From: a virus
Reading direction: 5' to 3' (one strand)
IMG/VR virus record: IMGVR_UViG_3300010401_000062
Coordinates: 1-34,062 of that record
DNA: 34,062 nt
The first letter of the stretch is position 1. Each line of letters starts with the position of its first letter. The position numbers and the translations under genes are program-made. Positions 11,657 through 19,764 of this stretch are shown in pieces. Under the pieces are notes generated by a model. It made no database searches and was not told where the DNA came from. It was given only the letters and a program-made list of their open reading frames with translations.

Positions 11657-12011
11657 CATTGCGTTACGTGTAGGCCAGTGGATTGAAAAACATTTCCCAG
11701 AGCAGATGTCTACCGACGACGTTTTAAAAGTTTTTTCCGAACACGAAGCACTCCTGAAGCGCCACGACCTCCTCCTCGAAATACACGAAAAGTTTGTAAC
11801 TGACACCATTGACGCACTCCGAAAGATAAACGAGAAAATGCAATTCTTGGAAGAAACATTGGCTCTCATCAAAAGCCAAATAACTTTTAAGATTCGGCCA
11901 GCATCAGCGGATCCATCAATTAATAAGGGCAGTATGTTCGCCTCCCGCCTTCCTCCCGTCCATCCAACAAACGGGCATCTCCCGACCCGAGGGGATAAAT
12001 CTCCTCAATAG
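11652..12011 (+). CDS. Coiled-coil protein, 119 aa, probable ATT start
   Basis: A canonical ATG at 11706 has only a weak SD, but the frame is open further upstream and reads like protein (NIALRVGQWIEKHFPEQ). ATT 11652 lies seven bases after GGAGG (11640-11644) and overlaps the previous stop as ATTAA, like the ATGA couplings elsewhere, so I take it as a near-cognate start. The middle is a long coiled coil (LLKRHDLLLEIHEKFV...INEKMQFLEETLALIK) followed by a disordered Ser/Pro-rich tail. A role next to the portal, for instance as a small virion factor, is inferred from position only. Confidence 0.5.
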   Translation: MNIALRVGQWIEKHFPEQMSTDDVLKVFSEHEALLKRHDLLLEIHEKFVTDTIDALRKINEKMQFLEETLALIKSQITFKIRPASADPSINKGSMFASRLPPVHPTNGHLPTRGDKSPQ

Positions 12012-14035
12012 GTTTAGAGAAGTCCAAGAAGCCGAAAGAATACTTTGCCGCCGATGAGGAGGTTTCCGATTGCGTATCCGGACTGATCGATCATATCGAA
12101 GGGTATTACAAGGAAATGAACCGGACGGGACGAGTAAACCTGTACCGAAATTCGTACTTCAAGTTTTATCAGGGTTTTATCCTCAAGGGCGCTCTCTACC
12201 ATTCAGGTCAAGAAGGGGAGCTGGTAAACACGTACGTCAATCACTATGCGAACTTGATCACTCACATGGTGAACATGGTTTGTCAGCAGAAACTGGCCTA
12301 TGAACCCCAAGCGACTGTCACAGACTCGGAAGCACAAGACCAGATTAAACTTGCCAAAGGTATCCTATACGCTTATGCAAACCGGTCAGACATGGATCTG
12401 GACGGGGTACTTAGAAACGCGACCGAAATGTCATGCGTTTTCGGAGAGTCTTATGTCTCAGTACTCTGGAACAAGCATCTGGGACAGACCATTGCTTACA
12501 AGCAGGACGAAACGGGGGAAAATCAAGAAATAAAGGAAGGGGACAATGAATATCGTGTCTGGAGTCCGTTTGATATCATTGTTGATACTACTTTGCCTGC
12601 TCATCAATTACATTCTTGGATTTGCCTTAGGAAGTGGGAGAATAAGTTTGAAGTGGCCGCTGAGTATACAGATTGGGCTGACGACATCGTGTCTCTTTTC
12701 GCTGGCAATGGACTGGGTGATACGCAGCTCACTTACACGATCAACGAAACTTCCGACATAATCCCCGTTTATTACTTCTTTCACAAAAAGACTGCTGCGG
12801 TTCCCAAAGGCCGGTTCACCAAGTTCATTGACGACACGATCATTCTGGCGGACGGTGAACTGCCCTACCGTGAGATCCCGCTTTACAGAATGGCAACCCG
12901 CGAGCTCTGGGGTTCGCCTTATGCTTACTCAAGAGCTTTTGACCTTCTCCCACTCCAAGAGACAATTGACAGGCTTTGTTCTGCGATTGTCACCAACCAA
13001 CTTACTTTTGCCACTCAGAATATTGCGATTGCTAAAGGTTCAAGTATCTCTTGGGAGAATCTTTACGGAGGGCTCAATGTCATCGAATGGGATGCAACGA
13101 TCGCAGGCAAAGATGGAAAACCAGAGGCCTTGCAGCTTACTTCAAGCCCGCCTGAGGTGTTTAGTTTTATTAAACAGTGTGTTGCCGACATGGGAACGCT
13201 GGCAGGAATCAACGAGGTTGTTCGAGGAAATCCAGACCTTACGCTCAAAGGGCAGGTATCGGGCGAAGCGTTAGCAATGATGACTGCAAACGCCATCCAG
13301 TTTAACTCAGACCTCCAAAAAGCTTATGTGAGACTGTCAGAGCAAGTAGGGACGGCGACCATCCACAATCTTCAAGACTTCGCATTCCCAGACTTGGGAG
13401 AAGGCAAGACTTTGTCAAGAGACGGGATGAGTCAGGGTGCGAATAACAAATATTCAAAGCAAAAGTTTGATAAATCCAAGTTAAATAAGATCGATAAAAT
13501 CGTGGTGAGATACGGAAACCCATTGGCCCAAACGACTGCCGGCCGGACCCAGATCGCAGAATCTTTCTTGGCGAAACAACTGATCACCCCTCAGCAATAC
13601 TTCGAGGTGGTAGAGACCGGGGCTTTGGAACCGGTGTTAGAGTCTGAGGAAGCCACGATGAACTTGATCACTGAGATCAAAGAAATGCTGAGACGGGGTG
13701 AGAAAGTGGTCCTTTCTCCTTATGACAACTTCCCGTTATTCATTTTGGAAGGGATGTCGGTACTCTCAAGCATGGACGTGAGGACGGATGTTAAAGTCAT
13801 CCAAGCCGTCCAAGATTTTGTCTCGCAATGTGAACAACGATGGAAACAGCTTTCGATGGCTTCGCCAGAGATATGCGGGCTCCTCAAAATTCCTGTCTTG
13901 CCTCCACCCGCTCCGCCTAACCCTCCGGCGAATCTGCCTCCTGGTGCACCTGGTGGGAATGCGCCAGTGAGGCCAGCTATGCCAGTTCCAAACGGTGTTT
14001 CACCCAATAAATTGCCGCAGCCTGTGGCTGCATAA
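12008..14035 (+). CDS. Portal protein
   Basis: About 675 residues. It lies between terminase and scaffold/capsid genes and has the size of podovirus-type portals. Features: N-terminal KPKEYFAADEE, RVNLYRNSYFKFYQGF, SPFDIIVDTTL, LPLQETIDRLCSAIVTNQ, VVRGNPDLTLKGQVSGEALA (a common portal motif) and a long C-terminal helix, ending in a Pro-rich tail. It forms the ring through which DNA passes. Coding extends past ATG 12116 to the in-frame stop at 11996-11998 with no ATG, GTG or TTG; I take ATA 12008, overlapping TAG as ATAG. ATC 11999 (nearer the GAGGGG SD) is the alternative. Confidence 0.85.
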   Translation: MGLEKSKKPKEYFAADEEVSDCVSGLIDHIEGYYKEMNRTGRVNLYRNSYFKFYQGFILKGALYHSGQEGELVNTYVNHYANLITHMVNMVCQQKLAYEPQATVTDSEAQDQIKLAKGILYAYANRSDMDLDGVLRNATEMSCVFGESYVSVLWNKHLGQTIAYKQDETGENQEIKEGDNEYRVWSPFDIIVDTTLPAHQLHSWICLRKWENKFEVAAEYTDWADDIVSLFAGNGLGDTQLTYTINETSDIIPVYYFFHKKTAAVPKGRFTKFIDDTIILADGELPYREIPLYRMATRELWGSPYAYSRAFDLLPLQETIDRLCSAIVTNQLTFATQNIAIAKGSSISWENLYGGLNVIEWDATIAGKDGKPEALQLTSSPPEVFSFIKQCVADMGTLAGINEVVRGNPDLTLKGQVSGEALAMMTANAIQFNSDLQKAYVRLSEQVGTATIHNLQDFAFPDLGEGKTLSRDGMSQGANNKYSKQKFDKSKLNKIDKIVVRYGNPLAQTTAGRTQIAESFLAKQLITPQQYFEVVETGALEPVLESEEATMNLITEIKEMLRRGEKVVLSPYDNFPLFILEGMSVLSSMDVRTDVKVIQAVQDFVSQCEQRWKQLSMASPEICGLLKIPVLPPPAPPNPPANLPPGAPGGNAPVRPAMPVPNGVSPNKLPQPVAA

Positions 14036-14045
14036 GGAGAATGAA

Positions 14046-14435
14046 GTGAAGAAATTATTTTTTATCTGGTTGGGAGTGGCTTTAAGTTGCACAACTTTTA
14101 TTCATGCGGGACCTTATGACTGGTCTTTAGCAATGACTGGAGATACGAGAACCGTAACTCTCTCGACTACGACCGCAAGCCCAACCCAAATTTTAACCAA
14201 GGACTCAAATGTTCAGAGAACTTGGATAGTGAACGCCTCGACATTTACGATCTTCATATCAAGCGTTTCAAACAATTTATCGACATCAACTTCTTTTGGC
14301 ATTCCGGGCGTTTCAGCAGGACAAGCTGCAAATATTTGGACACCCGACGGAGTCAATGCTCCTTATGAAGGTCAAATGTTTGCTGTTGCAAATACACAGT
14401 CGCCGCCTCAGATTTCAATATTCCGTTCAAAATAA
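14046..14435 (+). CDS. Secreted beta-rich protein, 129 aa, GTG start
   Basis: GTG 14046 follows an AAGGAG SD by seven bases; an upstream in-frame start at 13995 lies inside portal. The N-terminus (VKKLFFIWLGVALSCTTFIHA) is a Sec signal peptide. The mature part is Ser/Thr-rich and beta-like (TVTLSTTTASPTQILT; VNASTFTIFISSVSNNLSTS), as in surface or fibre proteins. An exported protein inside a morphogenesis module is unusual. Confidence 0.65.
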   Translation: MKKLFFIWLGVALSCTTFIHAGPYDWSLAMTGDTRTVTLSTTTASPTQILTKDSNVQRTWIVNASTFTIFISSVSNNLSTSTSFGIPGVSAGQAANIWTPDGVNAPYEGQMFAVANTQSPPQISIFRSK

Positions 14436-14450
14436 TTCAAGGAGATTCAA

Positions 14451-14924
14451 ATGAAAAAGCTACAAAAGCCGTTGTTCTTAATCGCAGTTGTGATGGGTCT
14501 GGCGCTCATCAGCATCAAAGTTGCGATGGCAGGAAATCAGTACAACTGGGGTACGTCCACTGGCGGGTCTTGGTCTACGCCTGACGACACGGCTGTCATG
14601 AAGAACCAAGTATTGCAGATTGGCGCAAATGCGACTCCGAGTGTCGTGGCGAGTACAAATGTAACGATCATCGGAACTCTCACTGTTACTGGGGCACAGA
14701 CAAATTTAAGCTCCATGACTGTGAATGGATCGATCACGATTCCTCCGACTTTCGGTTTGACGCTTGCACAATTGTCGGCACTTACTCCGACAACGACTGG
14801 TCAAATAACGACTTGCACGAATTGTACGGTAACGCTTCTTGTTATCGCGACTGGAACAACTACTGGCGGTCAATGGGCTGGAGTGTTTTCGTCAACGGGT
14901 GGAATTCCGTCTCAGCTTAAATAA
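14451..14924 (+). CDS. Secreted Thr-rich beta protein, 157 aa
   Basis: A clear Sec signal peptide (MKKLQKPLFLIAVVMGLALI, then VAMA|G). The mature part is Thr/Ser/Val-rich with repeated strand-like pieces (VTIIGTLTVTGAQTNLSSMT; NGSITIPPTFGLTLAQLSAL) and two cysteine pairs (TTCTNCT). Looks like a beta-helical adhesin or fibre module. It is followed by a structured RNA and an intrinsic terminator, so it ends this transcript. Confidence 0.65.
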   Translation: MKKLQKPLFLIAVVMGLALISIKVAMAGNQYNWGTSTGGSWSTPDDTAVMKNQVLQIGANATPSVVASTNVTIIGTLTVTGAQTNLSSMTVNGSITIPPTFGLTLAQLSALTPTTTGQITTCTNCTVTLLVIATGTTTGGQWAGVFSSTGGIPSQLK

Positions 14925-14936
14925 GTTTTAACCAAA

Positions 14937-15000
14937 CGGGTGCCAGCTTAGCGGCTGGTGAAAAGAGCCTAAAACTCTACCGAGAGTAACCCGATTTAGG
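14937..15000 (+). ncRNA. Pseudoknot-like RNA element overlapping a terminator
   Basis: Four short helices fit together. CGGGT (14937-14941) with ACCCG (14989-14993) encloses hairpin GCCAGC/GCTGGT (14942-14947/14954-14959). CCTAAA (14968-14973) with TTTAGG (14995-15000) encloses hairpin ACTCT-ACCG-AGAGT (14974-14987). The first and third helices cross, so together they form a pseudoknot. TTTAGG runs into the 5' arm of the terminator at 15000, so the two could compete. No known riboswitch class is recognised. Confidence 0.4.
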
Positions 15001-15038
15001 GCGGGGTTGCGTGTAAAAGCGCGATCCCGCCTTTTTTT
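15000..15038 (+). terminator. Intrinsic terminator upstream of the scaffold gene
   Basis: GGCGGGGTTGCG (15000-15011) pairs with CGCGATCCCGCC (15020-15031), 12 pairs with two G-U, 8-base loop, then seven T (15032-15038). It separates the secreted protein gene from the scaffold/capsid genes. Confidence 0.9.
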
Positions 15039-15061
15039 GGGCCAAATAAAAGGAGGACTAT

Positions 15062-15985
15062 ATGACAGAAGCAGCGACACCAGTAACAGCAGAGGCAGCG
15101 CCGGCATCGGCGCCAGTAGCAGTTGATCCGAACGCACCTAAACCGGGCGAGCGGGTTTATGACATTAAATATCCAGACGGTAGAGTAGAGAAACGCGGCG
15201 AGTCTTGGTTACAGGAACGCGCCCAGAAGTCTATTGGTCTGGAAAAGAAAGTTTCCGACGCAGCTCGTTTTGAAACTGCTTTCAATAATTTCGTGGCAAA
15301 AGTGCAAGATCCTTCTCAATTAATTGAACTCTTAAACCATCCGGACCTGAAATATGACGAAAACAAGCAAGAGGCTTTGATTACTTCAATTCTCGCTTCA
15401 AAGAAACCGAAACTGGTCGAAGCTGTCAAGAGATGGCTGTATGAAAACGAAGTGAAACCTTCAATGATGGACCCGAAAGATCGAGAGTTAATGGAAGCGA
15501 AAAGCGAAGCCCAGAAACTTCGCGATGAGAAAATGAGCCGTGAAAAGGAACAGAAAGAAGCTGAGGAACTTAAAAATATTGCCCAGATCAAAGAAGCTTA
15601 TCGTGCGAAATTGGGCGAGGCTTACACCAAGTCAGGTCTTCCCGTAGATGATTATTTGGTTCGTCAGGTCATGGAAAAAGCCCGGCTTTATGTCAGGGCT
15701 GGTAAACATCCTGACTTTGAGAACTGCTGCAAACTGGTCCAGGCAGACTTTATCCAGCAGACCAAAGCTATTTTGGGAAAAGCGACTGTGGACAACATCT
15801 TGAACCTCATGGAAGGTGAAACGGCACAGACAATCAACAAAGCTTTGATGAAGGCGGATGAAAAGAAAGACACGCCGCCTGCGATTGGGGATAAAACTCC
15901 AGTCAAACGTAAAGCGCAAAAAGAAAAAACTCCTGAAGAAAGGAAGAAGTGGATGAGAAACTTGGAGCGCGGAATCATCGACTGA
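15062..15985 (+). CDS. Probable scaffolding protein
   Basis: 307 residues, highly charged and helical, between portal and major capsid protein, the usual scaffold position. An Ala/Pro-rich start (TEAATPVTAEAAPASAPVAV) is followed by GERVYDIKYPDGRVEKRGES, a long coiled coil (EAKSEAQKLRDEKMSREKEQ) and a lysine-rich C-terminus (KRKAQKEKTPEERKKWMRNL) that would contact capsid subunits. Scaffolds guide procapsid assembly and leave the head. Very good SD (AAAAGGAGG). Confidence 0.7.
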   Translation: MTEAATPVTAEAAPASAPVAVDPNAPKPGERVYDIKYPDGRVEKRGESWLQERAQKSIGLEKKVSDAARFETAFNNFVAKVQDPSQLIELLNHPDLKYDENKQEALITSILASKKPKLVEAVKRWLYENEVKPSMMDPKDRELMEAKSEAQKLRDEKMSREKEQKEAEELKNIAQIKEAYRAKLGEAYTKSGLPVDDYLVRQVMEKARLYVRAGKHPDFENCCKLVQADFIQQTKAILGKATVDNILNLMEGETAQTINKALMKADEKKDTPPAIGDKTPVKRKAQKEKTPEERKKWMRNLERGIID

Positions 15986-16091
15986 TTTAATCGGGACTCC
16001 GAATTTTGGACATCCCGCGTAGGAAACGGCCCCTGAGGTATAGGCATCCGGTGGAAAAGACGTGAAATTTAATTAAGGAGAACACCGCATC
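15986..16091 (+). other. Intergenic region with hairpin before the capsid gene
   Basis: CGGGA (15992-15996) pairs with TCCCG (16013-16017) around an inner hairpin TCCGAA-T-TTTGGA (15998-16010). No T-tract follows. The end reads GAAATTTAATTAAGGAG, similar to the gap ends before 30747 and 32488. It may be a 5' RNA structure of the abundant capsid mRNA. Confidence 0.45.
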
Positions 16092-17405
16092 ATGACTCAG
16101 TCATCTATCGAAACAACCACTACCTTAAACGGCCTATACAAAGAGGTATACGCCGACAATATTAAGGACTTAGTACCGGAATCGGACATCCTCTTGAAAA
16201 TGGACAACTTCGTATCCAAAGAACAGCGCGAAGGTAACAAATACCATCAGCCCGTCGTCTTGGCGCTCCCTACTGGTGCGACTTGGGGTGTTGGAGTTGT
16301 AACCTTGGTAAACGCCATCGCTTCTCAGTTAGGCGACGCTCAGGTTCAAGGTTCAGCTATTACTCATCGCGATCTCTTGGCTTATGACGCTGCGGCCAAA
16401 GCTGCCAAAGGCGGAAAACAGTCTTTCGCAGAAGCCACGAGCCTCATCGTCAAGAACTTGGTCAAAGCAACCTCCAAATTCTTAGAACTCGATCTATTGT
16501 ACGGAGGCGGTTCTTCTCCCGCCGCTGGTAATAGCATCGCTCAGCAAACCACAAATGCCGCAGGTTCGCCTACGGCCACTGTGACCGCTGTGACGATCTC
16601 GTACAACACTTGGGCACCAGCTATCTTCTCAGGCATGGAAAATTCCCAGATCGTGTTCTACAACGCAGGAACTTTGCTCTCAAGTGGGGTAGATTCAATC
16701 TTCACGATTACGTCCTTGAACGTAGTTCCAGCTTCAGCGACTGTCGGCGGAATCTTGACGGTCACCGGAACGACTGCGGGAACGACACTTCTCCAAGCCC
16801 AGAGCTCAACGACTCTCGACATCTATTGGAATTCATCTTTTGGAAACCAAATGTTGGGTCTTCGTGCGATCTTGGCAACCACCACGGGTACCTTGTTCAA
16901 TATCAGCATGAGCACTTACTCGCTGTGGCAGTCAAATACCTTCGCTTGCGGTTCGACTCAGTTGACTTTCGGAAAACTCCAATCGGCCATTGCTTTGGGA
17001 GTTAACCGCGGTCTTGATTCTGATTCGATCACATTGGTCAGCCCGAACACGTTTGCGAACCTCGTAGACGAACAGGCTGGAGCGAGGATCTACGACAGCT
17101 CTTACAAAGGCGAAAAAGGCGAGAACGGGTTTAAAGAATTGTCGTTCTTCGGTCCGAACGGTGTGAACACGATCAAAGTTCATATCTTCATGCACCAGTC
17201 CGAAGCGATGATATTCCCGAAAGACGAGTTGATGCGCATGGGTCCAGTCGAGAACGTGACGAACACGCTCCCTGGAATGCCGGGCGACTTCTTCGTTCAG
17301 TCTCAGACTTACGCGGCTTATGAACTTCGTTGCTACGCGAACCAGGCCATCTTCCTGGAAGCGCCGGCGCACGGAATCATGATCACAGGTATTACGAACG
17401 TCTAA
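16092..17405 (+). CDS. Major capsid protein
   Basis: 437 residues after the scaffold candidate, with its own SD and a terminator right behind it. Sequence is consistent with an HK97-type coat protein: an N-terminal helical arm (LYKEVYADNIKDLVPESDIL), central beta/alpha regions, and a C-terminal domain with LRCYANQAIFLEAPAHGIMI. About 435 residues is usual for podovirus coat proteins. A Ser/Thr/Ala-rich segment around 165-260 (TATVTAVTISYNTWAP; GGILTVTGTTAGTTLL) may be an inserted Ig-like or decoration domain. The fold is inferred from order and length. Confidence 0.8.
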   Translation: MTQSSIETTTTLNGLYKEVYADNIKDLVPESDILLKMDNFVSKEQREGNKYHQPVVLALPTGATWGVGVVTLVNAIASQLGDAQVQGSAITHRDLLAYDAAAKAAKGGKQSFAEATSLIVKNLVKATSKFLELDLLYGGGSSPAAGNSIAQQTTNAAGSPTATVTAVTISYNTWAPAIFSGMENSQIVFYNAGTLLSSGVDSIFTITSLNVVPASATVGGILTVTGTTAGTTLLQAQSSTTLDIYWNSSFGNQMLGLRAILATTTGTLFNISMSTYSLWQSNTFACGSTQLTFGKLQSAIALGVNRGLDSDSITLVSPNTFANLVDEQAGARIYDSSYKGEKGENGFKELSFFGPNGVNTIKVHIFMHQSEAMIFPKDELMRMGPVENVTNTLPGMPGDFFVQSQTYAAYELRCYANQAIFLEAPAHGIMITGITNV

Positions 17406-17413
17406 CGAATTGT

Positions 17414-17464
17414 CCTTGGTGGGGTCAGTGTCCGCTTGACGGCGTTGACCTGGCTCCACCAGGG
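17414..17464 (+). ncRNA. Strong stem-loop at the 3' end of the capsid mRNA
   Basis: CCTTGGTGG (17414-17422) pairs with CCACCAGGG (17456-17464), nine pairs with one G-U. Inside, GGTCA (17423-17427) pairs with TGACC (17446-17450) and GTC/GAC closes the loop. Directly followed by a terminator; it could protect the transcript from 3' decay. Confidence 0.6.
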
Positions 17465-17482
17465 AACTTTTCAAAAGTTTTT
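17465..17482 (+). terminator. Intrinsic terminator after the capsid gene
   Basis: AACTTT-TCA-AAAGTT (17465-17479), a six-pair stem with three-base loop, then T-rich 17480-17482. Short, but placed exactly after the capsid gene and behind a strong stem. Confidence 0.6.
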
Positions 17483-17498
17483 ATAAAGGAGATTTAAA

Positions 17499-18077
17499 AT
17501 GTCTACAACTGCACCAACAATTCCTTTGGGAACCGGCGTAAAAGTCATGACGCTGGTTGTTCAATCGAACAACAATGTAAATGCGACGACTCTGCTTCCT
17601 TCTAACAGCACAACGGCTTCGACTGCCTTTGGAAATATGCGGGTTCTTAAAGGAATCCAACAGTTTTTCAATGATTTGATCCGTGGAGTGTGGAAATCAA
17701 ACACGCTTGTTATCCAAGGCGGAGTTTACGCCACTGGAACGGCTGTTTGCGCGTCCGTTGTTTCAACAAATACCCTGGTTGTGGGCGGAGTAACCATCAC
17801 CGCAGTTGCTTCGGCTCCGACTTCCGTTCAATTCGTAGCGGCAGCGACGGATGCTGGAACTGCGACCAACATTGCGGCAACGCTTAACGCTCTGACGACC
17901 ATAAACAAAGTTATTCAGGCTTCGGCTTCTGGCGGAACGGTCACAATTGTCAGCCTCTACCCCGGAACCATTGGAAACTTGATCACTCTTAGTTCGACAG
18001 GCGGAACGATCACTGTCGGATCAGCTTTGACGGGTGGAACTGACGGAACAAAAGGCGATATTTCTCACGGACTGTAA
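17499..18077 (+). CDS. Virion protein with phage GTDG-type domain
   Basis: 192 residues with AAAGGAG SD. The C-terminal 90 residues (TNIAATLNAL...GGTVTIVSLYPGTIGNLITL...TGGTDG) form a pattern I recall in many phage tail and head-decoration proteins (AxxIAxxIN...VTATASGxTVTLTAxxPGTxGNxITLT...LTGGTDG). The N-terminal part is not recognised. It follows the capsid gene, so a head decoration, neck or fibre role is likely. Confidence 0.6.
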   Translation: MSTTAPTIPLGTGVKVMTLVVQSNNNVNATTLLPSNSTTASTAFGNMRVLKGIQQFFNDLIRGVWKSNTLVIQGGVYATGTAVCASVVSTNTLVVGGVTITAVASAPTSVQFVAAATDAGTATNIAATLNALTTINKVIQASASGGTVTIVSLYPGTIGNLITLSSTGGTITVGSALTGGTDGTKGDISHGL

Positions 18078-18098
18078 TTCTCAAAAGAGGTTTTAAAA

Positions 18099-18524
18099 AT
18101 GGGAACAGCAGTAACAGTCTCAGGAAATAACTACACCGTACCGGCTTACAACGACGCAGGCTGGGCGCAAGGGACAGGCAATCTTTCTCAATTACTGATT
18201 GCCTTGGCGGCTGTAACGGCTACCACCCCTGCGTTCATGCAGACAGTGGCGGTTACGGCTTCGCCTCAAACAGTAACTACGGGCAAGACTTATTTAACAA
18301 CGACGACCTCAGCAATCACGTTCAATCTTCCGACGCCTGCTGCCAATACTTGGTTCATGATTAAAGACATCACAGGTTTGGCGGGATCGAACAACATGAC
18401 GCTTCACAGGTCAGGCTCTGAATTGATTGACGGAGCGGCGTCGGATGCGACGTTAAGTATTCCATTCGGATTGACGATTGTTGCTTGCGACGGAACAAAC
18501 TGGTTCATACTTTTGCAGATTTAA
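18099..18524 (+). CDS. Fibre-like virion protein, 141 aa
   Basis: Starts after AAGAGG. The second half (SAITFNLPTPAANTWFMIKD, then DGAASDATLSIPFGLTIVAC and DGTNWFILLQI) matches the small beta-rich repeat seen in phage tail fibres (ITLPxPxAGxxFxIKDxSG...IDGAxxxxI...VxLVSDGTNWFxI). Probably a virion surface or fibre protein. Confidence 0.6.
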   Translation: MGTAVTVSGNNYTVPAYNDAGWAQGTGNLSQLLIALAAVTATTPAFMQTVAVTASPQTVTTGKTYLTTTTSAITFNLPTPAANTWFMIKDITGLAGSNNMTLHRSGSELIDGAASDATLSIPFGLTIVACDGTNWFILLQI

Positions 18525-18533
18525 GGAGATTTG

Positions 18534-19454
18534 ATGCTTAAGAAAATATTTCTCAGTATTTTTCTTCTCGGATTCTTTCGGGTGTCACACGCTGCGACTC
18601 AGGTGTACATACCTTCCACTTGGACATACCACAATTATGTGGTCAACATCGAATCTGAAACTGCAAATAATCTCTATTGCACGACGTGTACTGCAACAAA
18701 ATTAAATGTTTCCAGCTTGACTGCGACAAACTTAAGTATTTCGACAGGAATATTTACTCAATTGAATGTTTCAAGCGCTGTCATTAGTAACTTAAGCGTA
18801 TCGACTGGAATATTTGCAGTAGGGACCGCTGCTAATTTCAGCCCAGCTATATTGAGCGGTTTGACCACGAACAATTCAACATCCACCTATAACGGGATCA
18901 ACTTTTTCAAGAATGGAATATCTGTAACGACTGGGCCCGCTCAACCGGTATTTGAAGTTGTCGGATCTTCCGCTGACTTCACCATGAACGGAAGTTCCAT
19001 TGTTGTCATGCAATTTGGCGGGGTGGCAATCAAGGGAACCAATACAAACGACAGTGCATCGCCAGGTTATGTCGGTCAAGTAATTTCATCTACCACCGTC
19101 ACCACAAATTTCCCAACGAACAGTAACTATGGTGATTTGGTTTCCGTTAGTTTAACTCCCGGTGATTGGATTTGCTCGGCCCAGATGAATATAGAGACCA
19201 TCGGGAATACAACGACGAATTTTTACACTGGTATCTCTCAGACTTCCGGGAACTCAGCGACTGGACTTACTTCGGGAGATACGCGCTTGACAACGGCGGG
19301 AGCTGCAAACATTACAGCAGGATTTCCGTTAACCATCATCAATGTCCGGGAATCTCTATCGGCTACAACGACAATTTACATGAAATATTTGTCCGTTTAT
19401 TCAGGGACAACGCCGCAAGCATCAGGGCGCATGACTTGTATCAGAAGTAGATAA
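18534..19454 (+). CDS. Secreted fibre-like protein with repeats, 306 aa
   Basis: ATG 18534 has AAGGAG seven bases upstream (TTG 18531 is less well placed). Signal peptide: MLKKIFLSIFLLGFFRVSHA. Two near-identical 18-residue units (57-74 LNVSSLTATNLSISTGIF and 77-94 LNVSSAVISNLSVSTGIF, period 20) look like beta-helix rungs. The C-terminal half is beta-rich (SLTPGDWICSAQMNIETIGN; STTTIYMKYLSVYSGTTPQA) and resembles a trimeric fibre head. It is another signal-peptide-bearing protein within virion genes. Confidence 0.65.
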   Translation: MLKKIFLSIFLLGFFRVSHAATQVYIPSTWTYHNYVVNIESETANNLYCTTCTATKLNVSSLTATNLSISTGIFTQLNVSSAVISNLSVSTGIFAVGTAANFSPAILSGLTTNNSTSTYNGINFFKNGISVTTGPAQPVFEVVGSSADFTMNGSSIVVMQFGGVAIKGTNTNDSASPGYVGQVISSTTVTTNFPTNSNYGDLVSVSLTPGDWICSAQMNIETIGNTTTNFYTGISQTSGNSATGLTSGDTRLTTAGAANITAGFPLTIINVRESLSATTTIYMKYLSVYSGTTPQASGRMTCIRSR

Positions 19455-19470
19455 CTAAAAGGAGAAATGA

Positions 19471-19764
19471 ATGAATCCACATCAGAAAGCTTTAGACCAA
19501 ATGTTTGGGGACATGGACGACATGGAAACAAACAAAATGTTTCCTGGAGATAAGAAAGATGCAAACGCGGGAGTTGATATTACGATTTCAATCGCGCCAA
19601 AAGGTTCGGAACCGGATGCGGACGATTTCACTGATGGCGACCATGACGAAGCTCTGTGCAAAGGTGGCTGTGTATATCATAAAGGTGGAGTTGTCGAACC
19701 TGAAGCGGAAGATTCGTCAGAACTTTCACTTCCGCCATTTCTTAGAAAGAAAAAGATGGTCTAA
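19471..19764 (+). CDS. Acidic hypothetical protein, 97 aa
   Basis: Very acidic (MDDMETNKMFPGDKKD; GSEPDADDFTDGDHDE) with one CKGGC motif and a basic C-terminus (FLRKKKMV). It may be a disordered virion assembly factor. AAAGGAG SD upstream. Its stop touches ATG 19765 (TAAATG). Confidence 0.55.
   Translation: MNPHQKALDQMFGDMDDMETNKMFPGDKKDANAGVDITISIAPKGSEPDADDFTDGDHDEALCKGGCVYHKGGVVEPEAEDSSELSLPPFLRKKKMV

Noticed and set aside
11989-12011. Programmed frameshift joining the coiled-coil gene to the portal
   Set aside because: No slippery heptamer is present between the in-frame stop at 11996 and the TAG at 12009; a near-cognate coupled start is simpler.
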